The notes: generated from the sequence alone by a model not told the origin. A stretch of DNA of 64,000 nucleotides from Collimonas sp. OK412 (GCF_900112135.1 NZ_FOLC01000010.1:118345-182344), one strand, 5' to 3'; shown: positions 1 through 8,813, counted from the stretch's first letter. Made by a program: numbers and translations.

Positions 1-147
1 GTTATTTGCATAAGCATAGAAGTTATAAGTTGTTGTAAGGCGGAAAGTTGACCGATAAAGTGAAAAGCAAATAAAAAATCCACTTTATATACGCTTGCCG
101 ACTTAGGCCCGGCGTTGTAATGCAACGCATAGGCCGCCATCTCCCCC

Positions 148-921
148 ATGAAGTTATCTTTCCAGCACATCAGCAAGCAGTTCTCCGGCTTGCCTGTAAT
201 CGCCGATTTCAGCCGCGAAATCGAAGAAGGCGAACTGGTCGCCCTGGTCGGTCCTTCCGGCTGCGGCAAGTCGACCCTGCTGCACCTGGCCGCGGGCCTC
301 GGCGCACCGACCAGCGGCGTACTGCTGGCCGACGGCCAGGCGATCAAGGGTCCGCATCCCGAACGCATGCTGATGTTCCAGGAAAACGCGCTGTATCCAT
401 GGCTGACGCTGGAAGCGAATGTGGCGCTGGCGCTGGAGCTGCAGAAAGCCGGCAAGGCCGACGCCCGCCGGCAGGCGCGCGACTGGCTGTCCAAAGTCAG
501 CCTGCAAGGTTTCGAAGCTTATTATCCGCACCAGGTCTCGGGCGGCATGCGGCAGCGCGCAGCGCTGGCGCGCGCCTTCATCACCAAACCCAAGGTGCTG
601 CTGCTGGACGAGCCGTTTGGCGCGCTCGACGCGCTGACCCGCATGACGTTGCAGGATTCCCTGCGCCAGCTGATCCGGGAAGAACGTCCGACCGTGCTGC
701 TGGTGACGCACGATGTCGACGAAGCCCTGTTCTTGGCCGACCGCATCCTGGTGTTCAGCCCGCGCCCGGCCAAGGTGCTGCGCGAATTCAACCTGAACCA
801 CCACGAGAAAACCCACGACCTGTCCGAATTTGCCGCCATCCGGCGGGAGATTCTCTGCCTGCTCGGGATCCACGCAGAGCAGGACGCATTCGCAAAAAAA
901 CTTGAGGGAATCGCCGCATGA
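148..921 (+). CDS. ABC transporter ATP-binding protein, NitT/TauT family
   Basis: This is the ATPase of an importer for nitrate, sulfonate, taurine or a similar small organic anion, acting on the inner face of the membrane. The 257-residue protein has a Walker A motif (GPSGCGKST, residues 35-43), the ABC signature (SGGMRQ, about 131-136), Walker B (LLLDEP, 151-156) and an H-loop histidine in VTHD near 188. Its length and the PFGALD context match SsuB/TauB-type proteins. No strong ribosome binding site precedes the ATG. The stop overlaps the start of the binding-protein gene by four bases, so the two are translationally coupled. The substrate cannot be fixed from sequence. Confidence 0.9.
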   Translation: MKLSFQHISKQFSGLPVIADFSREIEEGELVALVGPSGCGKSTLLHLAAGLGAPTSGVLLADGQAIKGPHPERMLMFQENALYPWLTLEANVALALELQKAGKADARRQARDWLSKVSLQGFEAYYPHQVSGGMRQRAALARAFITKPKVLLLDEPFGALDALTRMTLQDSLRQLIREERPTVLLVTHDVDEALFLADRILVFSPRPAKVLREFNLNHHEKTHDLSEFAAIRREILCLLGIHAEQDAFAKKLEGIAA

Positions 922-1925
922 TATTTAACATCAAACTAAAACGGCTGTTCATCCTGCCGGTGCTTCTGCTGACGTTGGCGGGACACGCCGGCGCCGCCGA
1001 GAAATTCAAGATCGGTTACCTGCGGGTCATGGACGATGCGCAGGCGATCGCTGCTTTTGAAGGCGGTTTCTACAAGAAACACGGGCTGGAGGTCGAACTG
1101 GTCGAGTTCAAGTCGGGCACCGACCTGATCAAGGCCATCGTCGGCGGCCAGCTCGACAGCGGCGTGCTGGGTTTCACCAATGCCGCGGCCTGGGCTTCCA
1201 AAGGCGCCGACCTCAAGGTGGTGGCCGGCGCCCAGCATGGCTATCACGCGATAGTCGTGCGCGAGGACAGCGGCATCAAGGACGTGGCCGGATTGAAGGG
1301 GCGCACCCTGGCGTCGCAGGCCGAGGGCAGCACCGCCGACACCGTGCTCAAAGGCGTGACGCTCAAGAACGCCGGCCTCAAGGCCGACGACGTCAACATC
1401 CTCGGCGTCAGCCCGCAGGTGGCGGTGCAATCGCTGGTAGGCAAGCGGGTCGACGCCGCTTTCCTGTTCGAACCGCAAGCCAGCATCGCCAAGCTGGTGG
1501 CGCCGGTGAAGCAGATTTACGAAGTCGGCGAAGTCTGGCCCTTCCCCTGCATGGTGGTGATCACTTCCGGCGAAACGCTGGCGAAGCGCCGCGACGCGGT
1601 CTGGAAATCGCTGGATGCGCAGCGTGAAGCCATCGAACTCTTGCAAAAGGATCCGGCCGCGGCGTCGAAGCTGGTCGCCGGCTATTTCATCGCCGAGCCC
1701 ACCCTGAAGACGCTGAAGCAGGGCGACCTGCCGCGCGAAACAGTGATCCGCGACGCCATCAAGAGCCAGACCTTCAGCGCCGTTCTGACCAGCAAGGAAC
1801 TGGCGCGCATGCAGGAACTGGCCAATATCCTGCAAGACCAGGGTTCGCTCAAGACGCGCGACGGCAAGCCGTTCAACGTCAACGCCATCATCGATCTCGA
1901 CTGGCAAAAGGAGCGCAAGCTCTGA
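918..1925 (+). CDS. ABC transporter periplasmic substrate-binding protein, NitT/TauT type
   Basis: A 335-residue secreted binding protein of the NMT1/SsuA-like fold. Residues 1-27 form a Sec signal peptide (basic start, hydrophobic core, AGAA cleavage region), and the mature protein begins with the typical EKFKIGYLR strand. The middle part (GGQLDSGVLGFTNAA and VGKRVDAAFLFEPQA) matches the two-lobed family in which the ligand sits between lobes. It overlaps the ATPase gene by four bases and is followed after 61 bases by the permease. It should deliver an aromatic, sulfonate, nitrate or related ligand; which one is unknown. Confidence 0.88.
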   Translation: MIFNIKLKRLFILPVLLLTLAGHAGAAEKFKIGYLRVMDDAQAIAAFEGGFYKKHGLEVELVEFKSGTDLIKAIVGGQLDSGVLGFTNAAAWASKGADLKVVAGAQHGYHAIVVREDSGIKDVAGLKGRTLASQAEGSTADTVLKGVTLKNAGLKADDVNILGVSPQVAVQSLVGKRVDAAFLFEPQASIAKLVAPVKQIYEVGEVWPFPCMVVITSGETLAKRRDAVWKSLDAQREAIELLQKDPAAASKLVAGYFIAEPTLKTLKQGDLPRETVIRDAIKSQTFSAVLTSKELARMQELANILQDQGSLKTRDGKPFNVNAIIDLDWQKERKL

Positions 1926-1986
1926 TCGTCCGGCAGCTGTTTTTTTCAATGCACAAGAATTTTTTTGACTTATTTTTCCCTTATCC

Positions 1987-2760
1987 ATGAGCACTCAAAG
2001 CCGGCTGGTCGGTTACCGCAAAAAACTTGCCATGCTGCTGGCCATCCTGTTGATTTTCCTGTTGTGGCAGGTTGCCGCCTGGTCCTTGCCCGATTTCCTG
2101 ATGCCGGGCGTGCTGCCGGTGCTGGGGCGTTTGTGGCATGAAGCGCTGACGCCGGAATTCCGTACCGCCCTGTGGGGCAGCCTGACCCGGCTCGGCGGCG
2201 GTTATGCGGCGGCGATGCTGTTCGGCATCGGTTTCGGCCTGGTCGGCGCGGTCCTGTTTTTCTTCCGCGAAGTGCTGAAGTCGGCCATCATCATCCTGCA
2301 GTCGATCCCGTCGATCGCCTGGGTGCCCTTGTTCCTGATCCTGATGGGTTTCGGCAACATGCCGATCATGGTAGTGGTGGCGATGGCGGCTTTTTTCCCG
2401 GCCGCGCTGAGCGTCATGAATGCGACGGAAAGCGTACAGCAGGTGCATGTTTCGGCGGCGCGGGTGATGGGCGCCACGCGCTGGGACATGCTGAAACGCG
2501 TGTACCTGCCCGCCGTCATGCCTGAGCTGATAACCGGCGCCCAGCTGGCGTTCGGCAATGCCTGGCGCGCGCTGATTTCGGCGGAAATGCTGATCGGCTT
2601 CGGCAAGGGACTGGGACGGACCCTGGCTTACGCCGGCGAAACCGCCGACATGGTCGGCGTGATGACCAACATCCTCGCCATTGCCATCCTGGCGGCCCTG
2701 ATCGACCAGTTCATCCTGGAAAACCTGAAGCACCGGGTGCTGCGCTACCAGTACGTCTGA
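1987..2760 (+). CDS. ABC transporter permease, NitT/TauT type
   Basis: A 257-residue inner-membrane permease with about six hydrophobic segments, the first near residues 13-35. The EAA loop that docks to the ATPase is visible at about residues 156-190 (SAARVMGATRWDMLK followed by PAVMPELITG). Length and motif match SsuC/TauC-type permeases (BPD_transp_1). It completes the ATPase, binding protein and permease set. The gap before it contains a T-rich stretch, so a weak internal signal is possible, but same-strand clustering argues for one operon. Confidence 0.9.
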   Translation: MSTQSRLVGYRKKLAMLLAILLIFLLWQVAAWSLPDFLMPGVLPVLGRLWHEALTPEFRTALWGSLTRLGGGYAAAMLFGIGFGLVGAVLFFFREVLKSAIIILQSIPSIAWVPLFLILMGFGNMPIMVVVAMAAFFPAALSVMNATESVQQVHVSAARVMGATRWDMLKRVYLPAVMPELITGAQLAFGNAWRALISAEMLIGFGKGLGRTLAYAGETADMVGVMTNILAIAILAALIDQFILENLKHRVLRYQYV

Positions 2761-2769
2761 TCCGAAACC

Positions 2770-3585
2770 ATGAAGCCGCCGCATTTCCTCCTTCGGTTTT
2801 TGCTGTTGCTGCCGGCCTGCGCGCTGCCGCTCAGCGTTGCGGCGGCCAGTCTGCAGCAGATTCAGCAGCGCGGCCAATTGGTGGTCGGCGTCAGCTATGT
2901 CGCGCCGGCGCATGTCGCCGGCGCAAAATACCGGACTGCGGAAAGTTTCGACACGACTGTCGCCGCCGACCTGGCGCAACGCCTCGGGGTCAGGCTGGTC
3001 ACGATAAAAGTGACGGGGCAGGACCGGCTGCAGTTGCTGGCGCGAGGCAAAGCAGATCTGCTGCTGCTGAACCTGACGCCGGCCGATGCCGACGCGCTGC
3101 ACGTGAGCGCAAGACTGCTGCCGACAACTTACCAGGCGCGCCCCAAGCTGATCATGCGCAGCGATACCGACATCAGGCGTCCGGCGCAGCTGCGCGGACG
3201 CAGCGTCTGCCTGGCGCAAGGCGGCGCTTATATCGGCAGCATGGCGGCCCGCTATGGCGCCGTGGAAAAAATATACAAAGCCCCGGCCGACGCATTGCTG
3301 GCGCTCAGGACCGGCGCCTGCGACGCCGCCGTGCATGACGATGCGGTCTTGAAAGGCATGCTGGATTTGCCCGAATGGAAGAAGTTTTCAGCCAGCCTGC
3401 CGCTGGACGCCAGCCCGGCCACGCTGACTTTTGCGGTGAGGCCGGCGGACACCGGCCTGGGCGATTACCTGCAGCAGACAGCCGGCGCATGGGACAGCGG
3501 CTACTGGGCCGGCAACCGGAAAAGATGGGTCAGCAATGTCGCATTCGAAGTCTACCTGGACCAGAATGTCCCGGATTGCCACTAG
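2770..3585 (+). CDS. Periplasmic solute-binding protein, SBP_bac_3-like
   Basis: A 271-residue protein starting nine bases after the permease stop, so very probably in the same operon. It has a clear signal peptide (residues 1-25, ending SVAAA) and then the opening of family 3 solute-binding proteins (LQQIQQRGQLVVGVSY). These proteins bind amino acids or similar polar solutes in the periplasm. It differs in family from the NMT1-type binding protein two genes earlier, so the operon encodes two unlike ligand-binding proteins. It could be a second receptor for the same transporter or an orphan sensor; no separate permease for it is present here. Confidence 0.75.
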   Translation: MKPPHFLLRFLLLLPACALPLSVAAASLQQIQQRGQLVVGVSYVAPAHVAGAKYRTAESFDTTVAADLAQRLGVRLVTIKVTGQDRLQLLARGKADLLLLNLTPADADALHVSARLLPTTYQARPKLIMRSDTDIRRPAQLRGRSVCLAQGGAYIGSMAARYGAVEKIYKAPADALLALRTGACDAAVHDDAVLKGMLDLPEWKKFSASLPLDASPATLTFAVRPADTGLGDYLQQTAGAWDSGYWAGNRKRWVSNVAFEVYLDQNVPDCH

Positions 3586-3719
3586 CCGCGCCTCTGCTGC
3601 TCTCTGCCAGGCACAGCCAATTGTTTCCCTGGCCGCTGGATAGCAACTAAAATCCCTGCTGGATCACGTCATTTTGCCATCGAATCTACGGAGAAGCTGC
3701 CGCATAAAAGAATTTAATG

Positions 3720-3735
3720 TGGCGGCGTCCCTGCT
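3720..3735 (+). promoter_or_regulatory. Candidate sigma54 promoter upstream of the LivK-type gene
   Basis: TGGCGGCGTCCCTGCT has the invariant GG and GC dinucleotides exactly 10 bases apart, as sigma54 -24/-12 elements require, about 100 bases upstream of the binding-protein start. The -24 box is TGGCGG rather than TGGCAC, and no convincing NtrC site was found just upstream, so this is tentative. Confidence 0.3.
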
Positions 3736-3835
3736 AGGATTCGATCTGCAAGAGACGTCCCCGGTTTCCCACGCCTGGCGATGGGCGCCGATATTAAAAA
3801 AACACTATTATTAAAGACAGACGAAAGGATTCGCC

Positions 3836-4963
3836 ATGTACGCACGGACCAAACTGATGATGGTTATGTTGGCTGCATTCCCAGCGCTCGCTATGGCGCA
3901 GGAGACACAAATAGTAAAGATCGGTTTCAGCGGTCCGCTGACCGGCCCCCAGGCATCTGCCGGCCGCGACAACCAGGGCGGCCTGGCCATGGCGATCGAC
4001 AAGCTCAATGCCCAGGGCATGGTCATCGGCGGCAAGAAAATCAAGTTCGAAGCACAGATGGAAGACGACCAGGCCGATCCGCGCGCCGGTGTGGGCGTAG
4101 CGCAAAAGCTGGTCGACATGGGCGTCAAGGCGGTAGTCGGCCCTTACAACTCGGGCGTGACCATTCCTGCTTCGCGCGTCTATAACGACGCCGGCATCGT
4201 GATGGGCACCGTGGCATCCAATCCGAAGGTGACTTTGCAGGGCTTCCACTCGGTATTCCGGGTAGCGGCCAGCGACAGCCAGCTGGGCGGCAAGATGGCG
4301 CTGTATGCAGCCAAGGAACTGAAGGTCAAGACAGTCGCGATCATCGACGACCGCACCGCCTACGGCCAAGGCCTGGCGGAAGAGTTTTCAAAAGTCGCCA
4401 AGGCCAACGGCATCAAGGTGCTCGGCAATGACTTCACCAACGACAAGGCAACCGATTTCACCGCCATCCTGACCTCCATCAAATCGAAGAAGCCGGACGC
4501 GATTTTCTACGGCGGCTACTCGCCGCAGGGCGGCCCGATGATGCGCCAGATGAAGCAGCTGGGCGTGAGCGCCAAGTTCCTTGGCGGCGACGGCATCTGC
4601 GCGCCTGAAATGGGCCGCCTCGGCGGCGACGCGATTACCGACCAGGTGTATTGCACCCAGGGCGGCGCCATGCTGGACAAGCTGGCTTCGGGCAAAACCT
4701 TTGCAGCCGACTACCAGAAGCGTTACAACCGTCCTGCGGAAACCTACGCTGCTTCGTTCTACGACGGCATGATGGTGATCGCGCAGGCGATGAAGGACGC
4801 CAACTCGGTCGAGCCTAAGCAATACGTCTCGGCGCTGGAAAAGATCCACTACAAGGGTGTCGCCGGTGCTTATGAATTCGACGCCAACCACGACCTGAAG
4901 CAATCGCCGGTAACCGTGTTCCGCTTCAAGGGCGGCGTGCCGGAAGCGCTCACCAGCTACTAA
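3836..4963 (+). CDS. Branched-chain amino acid type ABC transporter substrate-binding protein (LivK family)
   Basis: A 375-residue periplasmic binding protein of the Peripla_BP_6 (LivJ/LivK) family. Residues 1-21 form a signal peptide ending AMAQ. The mature protein opens with the family hallmark (QIVKIGFSGPLTGPQA) and contains the VVGPYNSGVTIPAS and FYGGYSPQGGPMMRQ regions that line the ligand cleft. AAGGA lies just before the ATG. No liv permease or ATPase genes are adjacent, so it is an orphan receptor here and probably works with transporters encoded elsewhere. The hydroxyproline-type genes downstream make an imino acid or amino acid ligand plausible, but that is inference. Confidence 0.9.
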   Translation: MYARTKLMMVMLAAFPALAMAQETQIVKIGFSGPLTGPQASAGRDNQGGLAMAIDKLNAQGMVIGGKKIKFEAQMEDDQADPRAGVGVAQKLVDMGVKAVVGPYNSGVTIPASRVYNDAGIVMGTVASNPKVTLQGFHSVFRVAASDSQLGGKMALYAAKELKVKTVAIIDDRTAYGQGLAEEFSKVAKANGIKVLGNDFTNDKATDFTAILTSIKSKKPDAIFYGGYSPQGGPMMRQMKQLGVSAKFLGGDGICAPEMGRLGGDAITDQVYCTQGGAMLDKLASGKTFAADYQKRYNRPAETYAASFYDGMMVIAQAMKDANSVEPKQYVSALEKIHYKGVAGAYEFDANHDLKQSPVTVFRFKGGVPEALTSY

Positions 4964-4982
4964 GCAGCTAGCGGGCAGCAGC

Positions 4983-5003
4983 CCTGGCAGCCCCGCTGCC
5001 AGG
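4983..5003 (+). terminator. Hairpin after the LivK-type gene
   Basis: CCTGGCAG and CTGCCAGG form an 8-bp perfect stem around a CCCCG loop, 20 bases after the stop codon. There is no U-run, so it may be a weak terminator or an mRNA 3' stabiliser. Confidence 0.4.
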
Positions 5004-5102
5004 CGTGTCGCAAAAAGTAAGGCAAGGCGGGAGGCGCTGCGCGCTTTCCGCCTGCATCAAGATGCAGCGCGAACCTTCTCGGCTCTCTCATACAATATTC
5101 CC

Positions 5103-6113
5103 ATGCTAAGTTACACACGAACCATCCACACGGTCGATGCGCACACCGGCGGCGAGCCGCTGCGCATCGTCATTTCCGGCCTGCCGCCGGTGCCGGGCAA
5201 GACCATCCTCGAGCGCCGCAGCTGGCTCAAGGCGCAGCGCGACGATGTGCGCCAGTTCCTGATGAACGAGCCGCGCGGCCATGCCGACATGTACGGCGCC
5301 TACCTGTTGCCGCCGGTCACGCCGGCCGCCGATTTCGGCGTGATCTTCATCCATAACGAAGGTTACAGCGACATGTGCGGCCACGGCATCATCGCGCTCG
5401 GCAAGGTGCTGGTGGAGCTCAACCATGTAGAACGCACCGTGCCGCTGACGCGCATCGGCTTTGACACGCCGGCCGGTTTTATCGAAGCCCAGGTCGAGTG
5501 GGACGGCCAGCGCGCCGGCGCCGTCACCTTCCGCAATGTGCCGGCGTTCATCTACCGGCGCGATGTCGAAGTCGAGACGCCGAGTTTCGGCAAGGTGACT
5601 GGCGACATCGTGTTCGGCGGCGCCTTTTATTACTACATGAATGCCGACCAGGCTGGCGTCAAGATCAAGCCGGAGCAGGTGCGCAGCCTGATACAGCTGG
5701 GCGCGGAAACCAAGCAGGCGGTCAAGGACCTGGTGGCGATCCGGCATCCGCTGGAGCCCGGCCTGGATACCCTGTACGGCACCATCATCGACGGTGCGCC
5801 GAACGGCGCCGGCGCCGACCAGGCCAATGTCTGCATCTTCGCCGACCGCGAAGTGGACCGTTCGCCGACCGGCACCGGCACTTCCGGCCGCGCCGCGCAG
5901 CTGTTCCTGCGCCAGAAACTGGCGCTGAACCAGGTGCTGGTGAATGAAAGCATCGTCGGCAGCTGTTTCCGGGTACGCGTGACCGGGACCACCAAGGTCG
6001 GCGAGTTCGATGCGGCGCTTACCGAAGTCACCGGCGATGCGCACATCATGGGTTTCAACCAGTGGGTGCTGGAAGACAGCGATCCGTTTCCACAAGGTTT
6101 CTTCTTGCGCTGA
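5103..6113 (+). CDS. Proline racemase family enzyme, probable trans-3-hydroxy-L-proline dehydratase
   Basis: A 336-residue cytoplasmic enzyme of the proline racemase family (epimerases and dehydratases of proline and hydroxyprolines). The first catalytic position is Cys92 in SDMCGHG. The second, which is Cys in racemases and 4-hydroxyproline epimerases, is Thr256 in DRSPTGTGTSGR. In this family a Cys/Thr pair marks trans-3-hydroxy-L-proline dehydratases, which lose the ability to racemise and eliminate water to give pyrroline-2-carboxylate. The gene 21 bases downstream encodes a likely reductase of that product, which supports the reading. Annotation as 4-hydroxyproline epimerase would be the usual automatic call, but the residue pair argues against it. 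Confidence 0.85.
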   Translation: MLSYTRTIHTVDAHTGGEPLRIVISGLPPVPGKTILERRSWLKAQRDDVRQFLMNEPRGHADMYGAYLLPPVTPAADFGVIFIHNEGYSDMCGHGIIALGKVLVELNHVERTVPLTRIGFDTPAGFIEAQVEWDGQRAGAVTFRNVPAFIYRRDVEVETPSFGKVTGDIVFGGAFYYYMNADQAGVKIKPEQVRSLIQLGAETKQAVKDLVAIRHPLEPGLDTLYGTIIDGAPNGAGADQANVCIFADREVDRSPTGTGTSGRAAQLFLRQKLALNQVLVNESIVGSCFRVRVTGTTKVGEFDAALTEVTGDAHIMGFNQWVLEDSDPFPQGFFLR

Positions 6114-6134
6114 TTGATTTGGACGGCCTGACTT

Positions 6135-7070
6135 ATGAAAATCCTCGACGCTGACAGCACCGCCGCCGCCTTGCCCTATACCGAACTGGTGCCGGCGCTG
6201 GTAAAGGTCGCGCGCCAATTGCGCGAAGGCGAGATCAATGCGCCCGAACGCATGGTGGTGGAGATCGACAAGGCCAGCGTGCTGCTCTGCATGCCGGCTA
6301 TCGCCGCCGATATCGGCATGACCAAGCTGATCACCGTGCACGCCAACAACGCGCAATTCCAGTTGCCGGCGATCCAGGGCGAAGTGGTGGTGTTCGATGC
6401 CGCCAGCGGCCGCCGGCTGGCGCTGCTGCACGGGCCAACGGTTACCGCGCGCCGGACTGCGGCGGTGACCCTGCTCGGCATCGAGGCGCTGCTGCCGTCC
6501 AGGCCGAAATCTGCACTGCTGATCGGCACCGGAGTGCAGGCCATCGCCCACGCCGACGGCCTGATGGAGTATTTCGGCGTCAATCAATTCTGGGTCGCCG
6601 CGCGCGACCTGCAAAAGACCCAGGCGTTTTGCGACGCCTTGCAGCTGCGCCACCCGCAGATTGCGATCAAGGCCCTGGCCGCCGCCACGCTAGCCACCGA
6701 TTTACCGCACACCGATGTCTTGATTGCCCTGACAACCTCGCGTACCGCGGTGATCCCGGCCCACGTCGCGGCAACCACGCTGGCGATCGGCGTCGGCGCC
6801 TTCAAACCGGACATGGTCGAGTTCCCGCCCGAGCTGCTGCACAGCCGCACCGTGGTGGTCGACTGCCTGGCCGGCGCCAAACACGAAGCCGGCGACCTGC
6901 TGCAGGCGCAGGTCGACTGGAGCAAGGTGCACGAACTGCCCGATGTGCTGGCGCACGGCTTTGTCCAGCAGGCAGTCTTGCCGGTATATAAGACCGTCGG
7001 CCAGGCCGCCTGGGACCTGGCGGCTGCGCGCGTGGCGATTGCGTCGCTTGATTTATATAAACCGGCGTAA
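6135..7070 (+). CDS. Ornithine cyclodeaminase/mu-crystallin family protein, probable delta1-pyrroline-2-carboxylate reductase
   Basis: A 311-residue NAD(P)H-binding enzyme of the OCD/mu-crystallin family. The Rossmann dinucleotide loop is visible as LLIGTGVQAIAHADGL near residue 120, and the substrate half contains GPTVTARRTAAVTLLG. Members beside hydroxyproline-type enzymes reduce delta1-pyrroline-2-carboxylate to L-proline (the activity called LhpI in Azospirillum). It lies 21 bases after the dehydratase, so the pair would convert trans-3-hydroxy-L-proline to L-proline. An ornithine cyclodeaminase or alanine dehydrogenase role cannot be excluded from sequence alone. Its 3' end overlaps the convergent DoxX gene by 18 bases. 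Confidence 0.82.
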   Translation: MKILDADSTAAALPYTELVPALVKVARQLREGEINAPERMVVEIDKASVLLCMPAIAADIGMTKLITVHANNAQFQLPAIQGEVVVFDAASGRRLALLHGPTVTARRTAAVTLLGIEALLPSRPKSALLIGTGVQAIAHADGLMEYFGVNQFWVAARDLQKTQAFCDALQLRHPQIAIKALAAATLATDLPHTDVLIALTTSRTAVIPAHVAATTLAIGVGAFKPDMVEFPPELLHSRTVVVDCLAGAKHEAGDLLQAQVDWSKVHELPDVLAHGFVQQAVLPVYKTVGQAAWDLAAARVAIASLDLYKPA

Positions 7071-7532
7071 CTTCGGAAATCGTTTGGCGAGCACCGGGTC
7101 TGCGCCAAACCGCTCGGCGCCGGCGAATAATATCCAGAACAGCAGCAGGCCGTACAGCACTTCGGGCAGATAGAGGAACCAATCGTACCAGTCGAGCGGA
7201 CCAAGGCCGACCGGGATCTTGTGGACGCCGTCCGAGAAAGTTGCGACGCCGACTATCGCCAGCAGGATCAGCGCGCTAGCCCTAGTCAGCAAGCCCAGGG
7301 CCAGCAAGCCGCCGAAAACAAATTCCAGGATGGCGACGAAAACAGCATTGAATTCCGGGAAGGGAATGCCGGCGTGCTGCATGGTTGTCAGCATGGCAGC
7401 CTGGTTGGCCGGCACGAACAGCTTGTTGTATCCAGAAATAGAAAAGAACAGCCCGACATTGATGCGGGCAAACACTTGCGGCAGCCAATGCAGGGATTGG
7501 CGGATCTGGATAAGACGATCAATTACAATCAT
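7053..7532 (-). CDS. DoxX family inner-membrane protein
   Basis: A 159-residue membrane protein with four hydrophobic segments and the DoxX/SURF4-like pattern (ARINVGLFFSISGYNKLF, then EFVFGGLLALGLLTRASALIL). I take the ATG at 7532, which gives the usual family length; an upstream start would add about 59 residues with no family character. DoxX proteins are linked to quinone or thiosulfate redox chemistry and thiol stress in some bacteria, but the role here is unknown. The gene converges on and overlaps the reductase gene. Confidence 0.8.
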   Translation of the reverse strand: MIVIDRLIQIRQSLHWLPQVFARINVGLFFSISGYNKLFVPANQAAMLTTMQHAGIPFPEFNAVFVAILEFVFGGLLALGLLTRASALILLAIVGVATFSDGVHKIPVGLGPLDWYDWFLYLPEVLYGLLLFWILFAGAERFGADPVLAKRFPKLRRFI

Positions 7533-7677
7533 GCGGGTTCCGGTGGCAAAACAATTGCGGCTGCGAATTTCCCGGCAGCCAGAGAGCGACAGTAGACCAT
7601 CGTCACCTTGTATAAGTTTCAAGTGCGGGCTCGCGCCACTCGCAATGGAAATCGGTGCGCAACCCAAGGAGAGAAAT

Positions 7678-8172
7678 TTGATTCGCGATGCAGTAGAAGC
7701 CGATTGCATGAGCCTGACCGCTCTATCGATCCAGGTCTGGCTGCATGCCTATGCCACCGAAGGCGTCAGCGATGACCTGGCGCGCGAGGTGCTGTCGACT
7801 TTCACGCCAGAGTATTTTCGCGAGATCATCGCTGATCCCGATTACCGGCTGTTCGTCGAAGTGGATGGCGAAAACCTGCGGGGCTATATCCTGCTCGGCC
7901 TGGATTCGCCCTGCGCGGCAAAAAACTACGGCGGGGTCGAGGTCGACACGCTATACGTGCAGGAGCATTTCCATGGCCGCGGCATCGGCCGCGCGCTGCT
8001 GGACCATGCCCGCGGCAGCGCCGGCGACCGGCTCTGGCTTACCGCCTGGGCTGGCAATGTACAGGCGCTGGGTTTTTACCGCGCCTACGGTTTCACCGAT
8101 ATCGGCACTGCCTGGCACGAATTCGAAGACCAGAAATACGAGAACCGGATATTGGCCTGCCAGGCCAAATGA
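7678..8172 (+). CDS. GNAT family N-acetyltransferase
   Basis: A 164-residue acetyl-CoA-dependent acyltransferase. The chosen start is TTG at 7678 because AAGGAGAG lies just upstream and because translation then opens directly with the first beta strand (IRDAVEADCMSLTALSI), as GNAT proteins do. The acetyl-CoA loop appears as VQEHFHGRGIGRALLDHA near residue 105, followed by NVQALGFYRAYGFTDIG. An open frame extends upstream to 7219 but runs antisense through the DoxX gene, so that extension is not coding. Substrate unknown. Confidence 0.82.
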   Translation: MIRDAVEADCMSLTALSIQVWLHAYATEGVSDDLAREVLSTFTPEYFREIIADPDYRLFVEVDGENLRGYILLGLDSPCAAKNYGGVEVDTLYVQEHFHGRGIGRALLDHARGSAGDRLWLTAWAGNVQALGFYRAYGFTDIGTAWHEFEDQKYENRILACQAK

Positions 8173-8211
8173 ATCCGGCGCCCAGGCGCGCCAGCCTGCC
8201 GGGCAATTCCC

Positions 8212-8676
8212 TCAAGCTCCCAGCCAAGGCAAACCGGCCTTGCACCAGCCGTTGATGTTCTTGCGGTGGCCATTATTGTCCTTGTCCCCTTCGAAGCCTT
8301 CCAGGATATTGAAACAGTTGCTGTAGCCGTTTTCGGTCGCCAGCTTGGCCGCGTGCTGCGAACGTACGCCGGAACGGCACAGGAACAGCAGCGGCGTTCC
8401 TTTTTCCGCAATCTGCGCGAGCTGTGCCAGGAAATCGGGATTTTGCACGCCGCCGGGGTATTGCGACCATTGCACCGCCGCATGCTGCGGATCGCGGATC
8501 GAAACCCGGCCGACCCAGTCGCGTTCGGCGTTGGTGCGGACATCCACCAGGATCGCGGCGACTTCCGACTGCAGCAAGGCAAACGCCTCGCTCGGGGTGA
8601 CGGCGCCGGCATAGGGCAGGTGGTCATTCTGGCCACGTTGGCGGGCGGTGGCCAGGAGTTCGTCGGTAGTGGGCAT
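8212..8676 (-). CDS. Rhodanese-like domain protein
   Basis: A 154-residue single-domain rhodanese. The active-site loop is CRSGVR with the persulfide-forming Cys100 (LLFLCRSGVRSQHAA), and the N-terminal half has the CH2A-type motif VDVRTNAE. Such proteins transfer sulfane sulfur to thiophilic acceptors. GGAG lies eight bases before the ATG. The gene diverges from glnA, and the NtrC-like sites at 8730-8813 lie within 140 bases of its start, so it might share nitrogen control, although no sigma54 element faces it. Confidence 0.85.
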   Translation of the reverse strand: MPTTDELLATARQRGQNDHLPYAGAVTPSEAFALLQSEVAAILVDVRTNAERDWVGRVSIRDPQHAAVQWSQYPGGVQNPDFLAQLAQIAEKGTPLLFLCRSGVRSQHAAKLATENGYSNCFNILEGFEGDKDNNGHRKNINGWCKAGLPWLGA

Positions 8677-8729
8677 GGTGCATCTCCAAAAAGTGTTTTT
8701 TAAACAAGTGGCTATTCAATATCCCGGTC

Positions 8730-8813
8730 GCACCGTTATGGTGCCAATTCCTGGCTTGTCAAGGTGCAAGCACTAAAACGGTGCCTGCATTTTCCTGTGC
8801 ACCATAACGGTGA
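8730..8813. promoter_or_regulatory. Three NtrC-like binding sites upstream of glnA
   Basis: Three copies of the NtrC dyad (GCACC-N5-GGTGC) occur: GCACCGTTATGGTGC at 8730-8744 (perfect), GCACTAAAACGGTGC at 8770-8784 (one change) and GCACCATAACGGTGA at 8799-8813 (one change). They lie about 110-195 bases upstream of the sigma54 -12 box, the normal enhancer distance. NtrC~P bound here would activate glnA under nitrogen limitation, and ntrB/ntrC are encoded downstream. Confidence 0.85.

Noticed and set aside
1..147. A CysB-type site before the first ABC gene
   Set aside because: TTATTTGCATAAGC vaguely resembles AT-rich sequence before cysB, but the match is too short and loose to claim.
7219..7677. 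N-terminal extension of the acetyltransferase
   Set aside because: It runs antisense through the DoxX gene and is not GNAT-like; TTG at 7678 has a good ribosome site.
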